Notes under the pieces: generated by a model
Seen by the model: only the letters and a program-made list of their open reading frames with translations
The model's database searches: none
What the model was told of the DNA's origin: nothing
NCBI GenBank assembly: GCA_946481225.1
Contig: CAMLNJ010000136.1
Span: forward strand, 1 to 7,428
Direction of reading: 5' to 3'
Origin: an uncultured Verrucomicrobiota bacterium
GTDB lineage: Bacteria; Verrucomicrobiota; Verrucomicrobiae; Opitutales; Opitutaceae
DNA length: 7,428 nt
Program-made: the position numbers and the translations under genes
In this document: piece by piece, positions 1-5,475 of the stretch
How the letters are laid out: each line of letters starts with the position of its first letter
Numbering within the stretch: the stretch's first letter is position 1

Positions 1-907
1 CGATCGTCGGGGCGGGCACGCCCATGTCGAGCGCGTTGACCGAGGTCCACTTGCCGGTGCCCTTCTGGCCGGCGGTGTCGAGGACGACGTCGACGAAGGG
101 CTTCTTGGTGACGGGGTCCTTCTGCTTGAGGATGTCGGCGGTGATCTCGACGAGGAAGCTGTCGAGGGCGCCCTTGTTCCACTCGGAGAAGATCTCGCCC
201 ATCTCGGCGGGCTTCAGGCCGAGGAGGCCCTGCATGAGGGAGTAGGCCTCGCAGATCATCTGCATGTCGCCATACTCGATGCCGTTGTGAACCATCTTCA
301 CGTAGTGGCCGGCGCCGTTTTCACCGATGTAGGTGGTGCAGGGGACGCCGCCCTTGACGGGCTTGCCGGGCTTGGCGCCGGTGAGGGGCTTGCCGGTCTT
401 CTTGTCGACCTTGGCGGCGATGGCCTTCCAGATGGGCTCGAGGTGCTTGAAGGCGGCCTTGTCGCCGCCGGGCATGAGGGACGGGCCGAAACGCGCGCCT
501 TCTTCGCCGCCGGACACGCCGGAGCCGATGAAGAGGAAGCCCTTTTCCTTGAGGGCCTTCTCGCGGCGGATGGTGTCGGTCCAGAGGGCGTTGCCGCCGT
601 CGATGATGATGTCGCCGGGCTCGAACACGGAGGTGAGGCCCTCGATCACGGCGTCGGTGGGCTTGCCGGCCTGGACGAGGATGATGGCCTTGCGGGGCTT
701 GGAGAGGGAGGCGGCGAATTCCTGGAGGGTCTTGGTGCCGACGACGCCACCCGGCGTGTTCGGGTTTTCGGCGACGAACTTGTCGGTCTTTTCGACGGTG
801 CGGTTGTAGACCGAGATCTGGAAGCCGTGGTCGGCGATGTTGAGGGCGAGGTTCTGACCCATCACGGCGAGGCCGATGAGTCCGATGTCGGATTGCTTCG
901 TGGGCAT
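1..907 (-). CDS. gnd: 6-phosphogluconate dehydrogenase, decarboxylating (3' end outside window)
   Basis: Oxidises 6-phosphogluconate to ribulose 5-phosphate and CO2 with NADP+ (or NAD+), the third step of the oxidative pentose phosphate pathway, in the cytosol. The 302 visible residues start [20 protein letters not shown], the Rossmann dinucleotide-binding motif (residues 8-20) with NR at 35-36. They continue with DGGN (103-106), the family signature around [21 protein letters not shown] (128-148), and [13 protein letters not shown] (204-216), where K204 and E211 correspond to the catalytic Lys and Glu, then GQKGTGKWT (280-288). The family is usually about 470-490 residues, so roughly 180 C-terminal residues lie beyond position 1. 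Between AAKV (164-167) and the GGVPC that precedes the catalytic helix there is about 16-20 extra Lys/Gly/Pro-rich residues compared with the E. coli enzyme. The ATG at 905-907 is preceded by a pyrimidine-rich tract rather than a Shine-Dalgarno. It is transcribed divergently from the lyase gene. Family assignment is near certain. Confidence 0.97.
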   Translation of the reverse strand, partial: MPTKQSDIGLIGLAVMGQNLALNIADHGFQISVYNRTVEKTDKFVAENPNTPGGVVGTKTLQEFAASLSKPRKAIILVQAGKPTDAVIEGLTSVFEPGDIIIDGGNALWTDTIRREKALKEKGFLFIGSGVSGGEEGARFGPSLMPGGDKAAFKHLEPIWKAIAAKVDKKTGKPLTGAKPGKPVKGGVPCTTYIGENGAGHYVKMVHNGIEYGDMQMICEAYSLMQGLLGLKPAEMGEIFSEWNKGALDSFLVEITADILKQKDPVTKKPFVDVVLDTAGQKGTGKWTSVNALDMGVPAPTI

Positions 908-936
908 GTGGAAAAATGAAAGGGTCAGCGCTAGGG

Positions 937-950
937 CGCGCCCGGGCGCG
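937..950. repeat. 14-bp perfect GC palindrome upstream of gnd
   Basis: CGCGCCCGGGCGCG is a perfect self-complementary 14-mer lying 30 bp before the gnd start codon on the minus strand. It would sit in the gnd 5' leader or core promoter. It could be a symmetric protein-binding site or a small RNA hairpin, but in DNA this GC-rich chance palindromes of CG words are common. No function is assigned. Confidence 0.35.
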
Positions 951-962
951 GGCCAACCTCAT

Positions 963-972
963 TTTGCGCAAA
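963..972. repeat. 10-bp palindrome TTTGCGCAAA in the divergent gnd / lyase spacer
   Basis: TTTGCGCAAA is a perfect palindrome with AT-rich flanks inside an otherwise GC-rich 193-bp spacer (908-1100) between divergently transcribed gnd and the lyase gene. Symmetry, AT flanks and placement fit an operator for a dimeric regulator. No second copy was seen nearby and no regulator is encoded in the window, so this is a candidate only. No convincing -35/-10 pair could be fixed for either gene in the spacer. Confidence 0.3.
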
Positions 973-1100
973 CGTGCTCATGTTCTGCCCGAGTCCGTCT
1001 AATGGATCGGCTTCGTGCTAGGGTTCCTGAGTGATTTCCGCCCTGTCCAAGCTCGGGAAAGGCGGTTGCTTCAATTGGGCTAAGCGACGGTTTTACACCA

Positions 1101-3056
1101 ATGCTTTTTGTCCGCCGTTCAACCCCGCGGCGGGTTTCGCGTTTTGCGAGCCTGCAAAGCCTCGTCTGCGCATGGGCGGCGTCCGTCGCCTTTGCCGTCA
1201 ACGATCCGGGCGGCGGGGCGCCCGGCGCCGGTTCGGACGTGGTGCTCGCCACCACCGCGACCACGGCGACGCTCGACAACGGCGTGATCCGGGTCGTCGT
1301 GCAAAAGGCGACCGGCAAGGTTTCCAGCTATCTCTTCGACGGCCTGCAGATGGTGGATCCCGCCAACCCGATCTATTACAGCATGGACGGAGGGGCGAAC
1401 TACGAACAGCCGAGCGGCTGCGTCTACTCGGTCGCGGCCAGCACCCCCGACATGGTCGACATCTCGTGCAAGCGCACGTGGCGGGCCGGCGCGGGCTACA
1501 AGCATGTTTTCGACATCGATCTTCATTACGTGCTGCGCCGGGGAGACACCGGCCTCTACGCCTACGCGATCCTGGACCATCCCGAGACGTATCCGGCGGC
1601 AAATTACGGCGAGTGGCGCATTGTGTGGAAACTGCCGCGCTCCGCGAATACCTTCGTCTTCGAGCGGGCCTACGTGGACGAGGCGCGCCATTGGGAAATG
1701 CCGTCCGTCGAGGATTACCGGAAGGCTTCGGCCACCGGAATCGCGGAGATCGTGAAACTCAACACCGGCGTGCGCGCCGGCCGCTACGACGGGAAGTATT
1801 CCTATTCCGCGCGCTACTTTGACATCGGCGCGTGGGGACACGCCAGCGACGTCGCCAGAAAGGGCGTGTGGTTCGTGCTCGGGGGCCACGACTATTTCAA
1901 CGACGGCCCGACCAAGCAGGACCTCACGCTCGCCGGCGACTACCTGCTGATGCACTTCGGGAGGAACCACTACGGCGGCTCCGGCATCACGCTCGCCGCC
2001 GGCGAAGCGTGGCGAAAGCAGTTCGGTCCGTTTCTCCTCTACTGCAACCGAAGCGACGCCGCGACGGCCGCGGGCGACGCGCTTTGGGCGGACGCCAAGG
2101 CCCAGGTGGCGGCCGAGCAAGCTGCCTGGCCCTACGCTTGGCTGGCCAGCGCCGATCATCCCGCTCCGGCCGACCGCGGGGCCTTGGTCGGGAGCTTGAT
2201 CGTCCGCGATCCGCTCAAGCCCTCCGTGAACGCCTCGGGCGCGCACATCGGGCTCGCCGCGCCGGAGGAAACGGCGGGCAACTGGCAATCCCAGGGCAAA
2301 GGTTATCAATACTGGACGGTCGCCGACGCGCACGGAAACTTCTCGATCAAGGGCGTTCGTCCCGGCGGCTACACGCTTTACGCCTACACCGACGGCGTGG
2401 TCGGCGAGTTCTCCAAGCGCTCCGTCCAAATTTCCGCGGGCGACACCAGGGACGAGGGCAAGGTTGTTTGGGATGTCGTCCATCCCGGCGCCAGCATCGC
2501 GTGGGAAATCGGCGTGCCCGACCGGACCGCGAAGGAGTTTCGGCACGGCGGCGACTACTTCGAGCCCTGCCTGTGGGACGTCTACACGAAGGAGCTGCCC
2601 GATCCGCTCGTCTACACCGTCGGCGCGAGCGATCCGGCCGTCGACTGGAACTACGTGCAAAGTTCCCGGCCCGTCCGCGACGAGGCGGGGAAGATCCGCC
2701 ACGCCGAATGGGAGTGGCGGGTGAAATTCGATCTCCCGACGGTTCCGCCAAGCGGCGACGCCACGCTCACCATCGCCTTTGCCAGCGCGCAATACCCCCG
2801 GCTCTGGCTTCACCTCAATGGCGACGCCCGGGCGTTTACGCGCATCAATCCGCCCGTCACCGGCGGCAACGCGCTCCTGCGACAAGGCATTCACGCGAAA
2901 TACGGCTTCGTCGACATCCGCATCCCCGTGTCCCGGTTGCGCGCCGGGGAAAACACCTTTGCATTCCGCTTCGCCGGCTCCGACCCGGCCGCGCACGTCA
3001 TGTATGACTGTCTGCGGCTGGAATTGCCCGCCGACGGGACGGCGGGAAGCCGATAG
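1101..3056 (+). CDS. Secreted rhamnogalacturonan lyase, polysaccharide lyase family 4 type
   Basis: Predicted to cleave the rhamnose-galacturonate backbone of rhamnogalacturonan I (pectin) by beta-elimination outside the cytoplasm. The 651 residues begin with an Arg-rich n-region, a hydrophobic stretch (about 15-32) and a plausible signal peptidase site after AFA (30-32). The order of domains matches PL4: an N-terminal beta-sandwich lyase domain starting at LDNGVIRVVVQKATGKVSSY (58-77) and running to about 350; a small fibronectin-III-like domain (about 358-455) with the DAHGNFSIKGVRPGGYTLYAY core; and a CBM-like jelly-roll domain (about 467-645) opening with WEIGVPDRTAKEF and ending VMYDCLRLELP. 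In fungal PL4 the catalytic pair is Lys and His. H290 in NHYGG is one conserved-looking candidate, but I cannot assign the pair without an alignment. The upstream bases give no Shine-Dalgarno; the ATG is chosen because it directly precedes the signal peptide. No transporter, sugar-utilisation or other carbohydrate-active gene adjoins it, so it stands alone here. Family call is strong; exact substrate is inferred. Confidence 0.9.
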   Translation: MLFVRRSTPRRVSRFASLQSLVCAWAASVAFAVNDPGGGAPGAGSDVVLATTATTATLDNGVIRVVVQKATGKVSSYLFDGLQMVDPANPIYYSMDGGANYEQPSGCVYSVAASTPDMVDISCKRTWRAGAGYKHVFDIDLHYVLRRGDTGLYAYAILDHPETYPAANYGEWRIVWKLPRSANTFVFERAYVDEARHWEMPSVEDYRKASATGIAEIVKLNTGVRAGRYDGKYSYSARYFDIGAWGHASDVARKGVWFVLGGHDYFNDGPTKQDLTLAGDYLLMHFGRNHYGGSGITLAAGEAWRKQFGPFLLYCNRSDAATAAGDALWADAKAQVAAEQAAWPYAWLASADHPAPADRGALVGSLIVRDPLKPSVNASGAHIGLAAPEETAGNWQSQGKGYQYWTVADAHGNFSIKGVRPGGYTLYAYTDGVVGEFSKRSVQISAGDTRDEGKVVWDVVHPGASIAWEIGVPDRTAKEFRHGGDYFEPCLWDVYTKELPDPLVYTVGASDPAVDWNYVQSSRPVRDEAGKIRHAEWEWRVKFDLPTVPPSGDATLTIAFASAQYPRLWLHLNGDARAFTRINPPVTGGNALLRQGIHAKYGFVDIRIPVSRLRAGENTFAFRFAGSDPAAHVMYDCLRLELPADGTAGSR

Positions 3057-3128
3057 CGTCCGTTCTCTGCGCGCCTCGCCGCCTTTCGTCTTTCGCGGAC
3101 GGCGCATCGGGTTTACCTTGGCCGGCGC

Positions 3129-4235
3129 ATGCTTGAAGAACGCGAACAGCCCGACGCCCCGCGGCAGCAGATGAAAAAGCCGTCCTTTCCCGTCGGCGAT
3201 TCGCTGCGCGCCTACCTGCGCCGGGTGCGGCGAGAACGCGACCTGCCGGTGACCTACGAGCGCCTGCGCCGCTTCGCCGACAGCGTGCCGCTTTCCGACC
3301 GGCTTGGAAAACCGACCCTTTGGGAGAGCGTCTTCTACGACCGGCTCGAGATGAAGCCGCTGCACGACGACCTGAAGCGCGTCTACGCCATCCTGCGCGT
3401 CGACGGCGATCTCTCGGTCATGCAGCACCTCTACATCGACCGGATCGACTTCTGCGCCTTCGGCAACTCCGCGCCCTTCCGCGTGCGGATCGTCAACGCC
3501 TACAACGACAATCCCGACCACTTCTACATCAAGCGCGGTGACGCCTCGCGCATCTACGGCCTCGAGCTCGAGCATCTGCTCTCCCCCAACCGCCTCAACT
3601 ATCTCACCTGCGGAACCACGCTCATCGAGGAGCACATAGCGGGCATCCCCGGCAACGAGTTCATCGACCGCTGGCTGGACAATCCCGAGGTGCGCGGCGT
3701 GCGCCTGGCCAAGGAGCTGGTGAAGTTCAACGAGCGTTGCTTCATCCGTCTGCTCGGCGACATGCGCTCCTACAATTTCGTCGTCGTGATCACGCCCGAT
3801 TTCGAGGGGGCGCAGATTCGCGTGCGCGCGATGGATTTCGACCAGCAGAGCTACGAGGGGCGGCTCAACCTTTACCGTCCTCAGTTCTTCAAGGACAACA
3901 CGCCGCTCGCGCTCTTTTGCGCGAAACATCTGCGCATCGAGACCGCGCGCCAATACCAGCGCGAGGAGCAGGTGCTCATCCTCCAGCGCGCCGCGATCAT
4001 CGAGGAGCGGCTGGCGCATCTGCTCTCCGCGATGGCGGCCGATCCGATCGCGCCGCCCGGGCACGTGCGCGAGCTGCGCGAGTCGCTCGCCGAGCACTAC
4101 AAACGCCGCGAATACCTCGCCTGCGAATCGATGGGGGCGCTCGTGCGCGAAAACCTCGAGAGCATCCGCCGGCTCGTGGCGCAGTCCACGCCGACGAGCG
4201 CCGACGGCGCGATCTCGCCGGGCATCGGCGTGTGA
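3129..4235 (+). CDS. Uncharacterised protein with a probable divergent protein-kinase-like fold
   Basis: I recognise no named family. The 368 residues carry a series that maps onto the kinase-like fold in order. A beta-rich stretch with CAFGNS (109-114) is followed by FYIKRGDASR, with K135 in the place of the beta3 lysine. LELEHLL has E146 or E148 as the helix-C glutamate. TLIEEHIAGIPG (164-175) resembles a hinge. LLGDMRSYNF has D211 and N216 with the five-residue spacing of the HRDxxxxN catalytic loop. RAMDFDQQSYEG has D236-F-D238 in place of DFG. The N-to-DFD spacing is longer (20 residues) than in canonical kinases (about 13). Residues 250-360 look helical. There is no signal peptide or membrane segment, so it is probably cytosolic. 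An alternative ATG at 3171 (residue 15) would remove a charged, poorly ordered start; neither has a Shine-Dalgarno. It lies 72 bp after the lyase gene on the same strand, with no evidence for shared function. That it is a gene is very likely; the fold is inference. Confidence 0.88.
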   Translation: MLEEREQPDAPRQQMKKPSFPVGDSLRAYLRRVRRERDLPVTYERLRRFADSVPLSDRLGKPTLWESVFYDRLEMKPLHDDLKRVYAILRVDGDLSVMQHLYIDRIDFCAFGNSAPFRVRIVNAYNDNPDHFYIKRGDASRIYGLELEHLLSPNRLNYLTCGTTLIEEHIAGIPGNEFIDRWLDNPEVRGVRLAKELVKFNERCFIRLLGDMRSYNFVVVITPDFEGAQIRVRAMDFDQQSYEGRLNLYRPQFFKDNTPLALFCAKHLRIETARQYQREEQVLILQRAAIIEERLAHLLSAMAADPIAPPGHVRELRESLAEHYKRREYLACESMGALVRENLESIRRLVAQSTPTSADGAISPGIGV

Positions 4236-4280
4236 GGCTATTGCGCATTCCGTCGTAACAAAACCCGATGATCGCGACCT

Positions 4281-4327
4281 GTAGGCCAGACCGTTGGTCT
4301 GGCAGCCCGACCAGCGGTCGGGCCTAC
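4281..4327. repeat. REP-like two-hairpin element (cloverleaf)
   Basis: An outer stem GTAGG (4281-4285) / CCTAC (4323-4327) encloses two perfect inner hairpins. The first is GCCAGACC (4285-4292) with GGTCTGGC (4296-4303) and a GTT loop. The second is CCCGACC (4306-4312) with GGTCGGG (4316-4322) and an AGC loop. Both loops are three bases, and the two arms are related to each other (CAGACC/CCGACC). The arrangement would form a three-way junction in single-stranded DNA or RNA. It resembles dispersed extragenic palindromic elements that occur between genes in many genomes. Whether it is multi-copy cannot be seen from one window. Confidence 0.75.
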
Positions 4328-4367
4328 ATCGGAGCGGCGTTTTATACGTTTGAATGCAAGAGGGTGT

Positions 4368-4400
4368 GAGGCGCCGGGGCCTGCGCAAGCTGGGCGCCTC
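4368..4400. repeat. 8-bp perfect inverted repeat
   Basis: GAGGCGCC (4368-4375) and GGCGCCTC (4393-4400) form a perfect 8-bp stem with a 17-base loop. The stem is strong but is followed by GACGTGCGG, not by T residues, so it does not read as an intrinsic terminator on the plus strand. On the minus strand the downstream bases (CACACCCTC) also lack a T-run. It could belong to another dispersed repeat. Confidence 0.45.
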
Positions 4401-4452
4401 GACGTGCGGAGCATGGCCGGCGGGCTTCTCCTCTTTCAGTAGGATAGAATTG

Positions 4453-4629
4453 GGCAGTGTCTCGTAAATAAATCGGAGCATCGCTAACGCTCTACGAGTG
4501 AAACGAGAAAGGATGCTGGGCCGGCGTTGCCCTCGGTGGGAGGGACCTCCGGTCCGCCTCCGCCTCGGTCGCCTTGGCCGAGCGCCCTTTCTCGCTCACG
4601 CCGCTCCGGTTTATTTACGAGACACAGCC
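4453..4629. mobile_element. Foldback / MITE-like element with 23-bp terminal inverted repeats
   Basis: The left end (4457-4479) starts GTGTCTCGTAAATAAA and ends CGGAGC. The right end (4603-4625) is its reverse complement with one mismatch (T versus C at the 17th base). Similarity extends outward by GGC (4453-4455 and 4627-4629) across one mismatch. Inside, GAGAAAGG (4504-4511) on the left again pairs with an imperfect complement around CCCTTTCTCG (4585-4594) on the right, so the whole element can fold into a long hairpin with a GC-rich apical part. It encodes no transposase, consistent with a non-autonomous element moved in trans. No convincing target-site duplication was found; only TG flanks both extended ends. 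The terminal AT-rich ends stand out from the GC-rich surroundings. The inverted repeat is seen directly; mobility is inferred. Confidence 0.7.
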
Positions 4630-4641
4630 TGGATTAAAATC

Positions 4642-4701
4642 TCCCTGTCAGCCGGTGGTCTGGCCCGCTCCATCCGGCCGGCACGGCCGGGACTACAGGG
4701 A
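4642..4701. repeat. Second REP-like element with nested stems
   Basis: An outer stem TCCCTGT (4642-4648) / ACAGGGA (4695-4701) encloses a perfect inner hairpin CCGGCC (4674-4679) / GGCCGG (4685-4690) with a five-base loop, plus a weaker arm around GCC (4651-4653) and GGC (4662-4664). The nine bases TGGTCTGGC (4656-4664) also occur in the first REP-like element at 4295-4303, suggesting the two are degenerate relatives or share a module. It lies 12 bp beyond the right end of the foldback element. Confidence 0.6.
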
Positions 4702-4712
4702 TTGGTGTAGTA

Positions 4713-4729
4713 ACGGGCGTGTCGCCCGT
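4713..4729. repeat. 7-bp GC hairpin with TGT loop
   Basis: ACGGGCG (4713-4719) and CGCCCGT (4723-4729) form a perfect stem with a three-base TGT loop, the same loop size as both hairpins of the first REP-like element. It is followed by GGGTTTGGC rather than a T-run, so it is not called a terminator. It is probably another member of the local hairpin repeats. Confidence 0.55.
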
Positions 4730-4782
4730 GGGTTTGGCAAGCGCTCCACGCCCGATTTCAGGGCTTCCCTTTAATCCTAGAA

Positions 4783-4846
4783 ATCTCCGAGGGGACGGAT
4801 GACGGACGTCACCCGCCCGCAGAGCGCGGTCCCCGGGGTCGGAGAT
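4783..4846 (+). other. Long interrupted stem-loop 80 bp before the membrane-protein gene
   Basis: ATCTCCGA (4783-4790) pairs perfectly with TCGGAGAT (4839-4846). Directly inside, GGGGAC (4791-4796) pairs with GTCCCC (4829-4834), leaving a GGGG bulge (4835-4838), so 14 base pairs stack around one bulge. The apical 32 bases contain TGACG (4800-4804) and CGTCA (4807-4811), which could make a small additional arm. The position in the probable 5' leader of the 4926 gene would suit a regulatory RNA element. It matches no riboswitch consensus I know, and it could equally be another intergenic repeat. Confidence 0.45.
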
Positions 4847-4925
4847 GGTCGATCGATGATGCGTGTGCGTTCCTAAAATCCGTGGTTTTAACCGCTGTTT
4901 CCAGGGTTCATCCTTTTTTCGCCGC

Positions 4926-5408
4926 ATGAATTTCGCCCCGTCCAAGTCCGAGTGTCCCGTCGCCGTGCATCATGAGGAGGCGCGGCATCTGCTCGCCATC
5001 GGCGGCGGGCTGCGAGGCGCGCTGGATATGCTTGTGACGCAATTCGGGGTTTTGCAGACGCGCTCGCAGGTGCTGCTCACGGTGTCGACGCTCGCGCTCA
5101 CGATCACGGGGTTTTCCGGGCCGCGCATCGCGCAGTCGGGGGCCTTTCCGCGGCTGGCGATGGCGGGCGGGCTTGTCTTGGTGCTCGTGTCGATGCTGCT
5201 CATCATCGGCGGCTCGCTGCGCATCCGGTGGGTGACGCAGTTTCGCGCGCCGGAAGGCGGGGCGGACGCGGATCTCGTCGCGCAGATCCTATGCTATCGC
5301 GACCGGAAGACGCGGCTCTTCTTCGTGGAGCTTTGCCTGCTGCTGGGCGGGTTGGCGGCGTATGTGGCGGCGGTGGTGACGTATTTCCTGCGCGGGGCGG
5401 CGGTGTAG
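4926..5408 (+). CDS. Uncharacterised small membrane protein with three predicted helices
   Basis: 160 residues that I cannot place in a named family. A soluble N-terminal part (1-45) contains paired basic and acidic residues (HHEEARH, 15-21). Hydrophobic segments follow at about 47-64 (QVLLTVSTLALTITG), 77-98 (LAMAGGLVLVLVSMLLII) and 131-155 (LFFVELCLLLGGLAAYVAAV). A polar 30-residue stretch (99-130, with RAPEGGADAD and YRDRKTR) lies between the second and third helices. It is therefore predicted to sit in the inner membrane. The open frame extends upstream to a GTG at 4863, but the ATG at 4926 is preferred because the extra residues are Cys/Phe/Arg-rich and unlike a folded start. A T-rich tract, not a Shine-Dalgarno, precedes the ATG. 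It converges on the GH3 gene with a 67-bp gap. The compact topology loosely recalls two- or three-helix effector proteins of some defence systems, but no partner gene is present, so that is not claimed. Confidence 0.75.
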   Translation: MNFAPSKSECPVAVHHEEARHLLAIGGGLRGALDMLVTQFGVLQTRSQVLLTVSTLALTITGFSGPRIAQSGAFPRLAMAGGLVLVLVSMLLIIGGSLRIRWVTQFRAPEGGADADLVAQILCYRDRKTRLFFVELCLLLGGLAAYVAAVVTYFLRGAAV

Positions 5409-5475
5409 CGGCGCGCCTGCGATTCGGCGAAAACGCTCCGCGCTTCCGCCACGGACGACCGCGTCGTTGCGCCGC

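Larger units (their letters stand above)
4236..4925. other. 690-bp non-coding repeat island
   Basis: No credible gene is seen on either strand. Short open frames here are made of repeat sequence: two on the plus strand begin inside the foldback element (4498 and 4574) and one on the minus strand runs 4945-4634. The stretch instead holds, left to right, a two-hairpin REP-like element, an 8-bp inverted repeat, a foldback element with terminal inverted repeats, another REP-like element, a 7-bp GC hairpin and a long stem-loop ahead of the membrane-protein gene. None of the hairpins is followed by a clear T-tract, so no intrinsic terminator is called for the kinase-like gene. Confidence 0.8.

Noticed and set aside
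287..919. A 210-residue plus-strand frame opposite gnd
   Set aside because: The sequence is Gly/Ala/Asp/Glu-rich low complexity typical of the complement of a GC-biased gene; the minus strand encodes an unmistakable Gnd.
4281..4400. Intrinsic terminator for the kinase-like gene
   Set aside because: Hairpins are present and strong, but none is followed by a run of T on the plus strand, and their nested form fits dispersed repeats better.
1119..4481. A 1120-residue open frame on the minus strand spanning the lyase and kinase-like genes
   Set aside because: It lies antisense to two well-supported genes, crosses their spacer without interruption, is Arg/Val/Ala/Gly-rich and has no recognisable domain. 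Long antisense frames are expected at this GC content. Its first residues come from the foldback element.
4453..4629. Target-site duplication flanking the foldback element
   Set aside because: Only a TG dinucleotide is shared at the two extended ends, which is too short to count as evidence.
4236..4925. CRISPR array or tRNA gene in the large spacer
   Set aside because: There are no regularly spaced direct repeats, and the cloverleaf-like folds lack tRNA landmarks such as a T-arm GTTCGA motif and a 7-bp acceptor stem of proper spacing.
4863..4925. Upstream GTG extension of the three-helix membrane protein
   Set aside because: The 21 added residues are Cys/Phe/Arg-rich with no motif, and the stretch fits a non-coding leader with a T-rich tract before the ATG.
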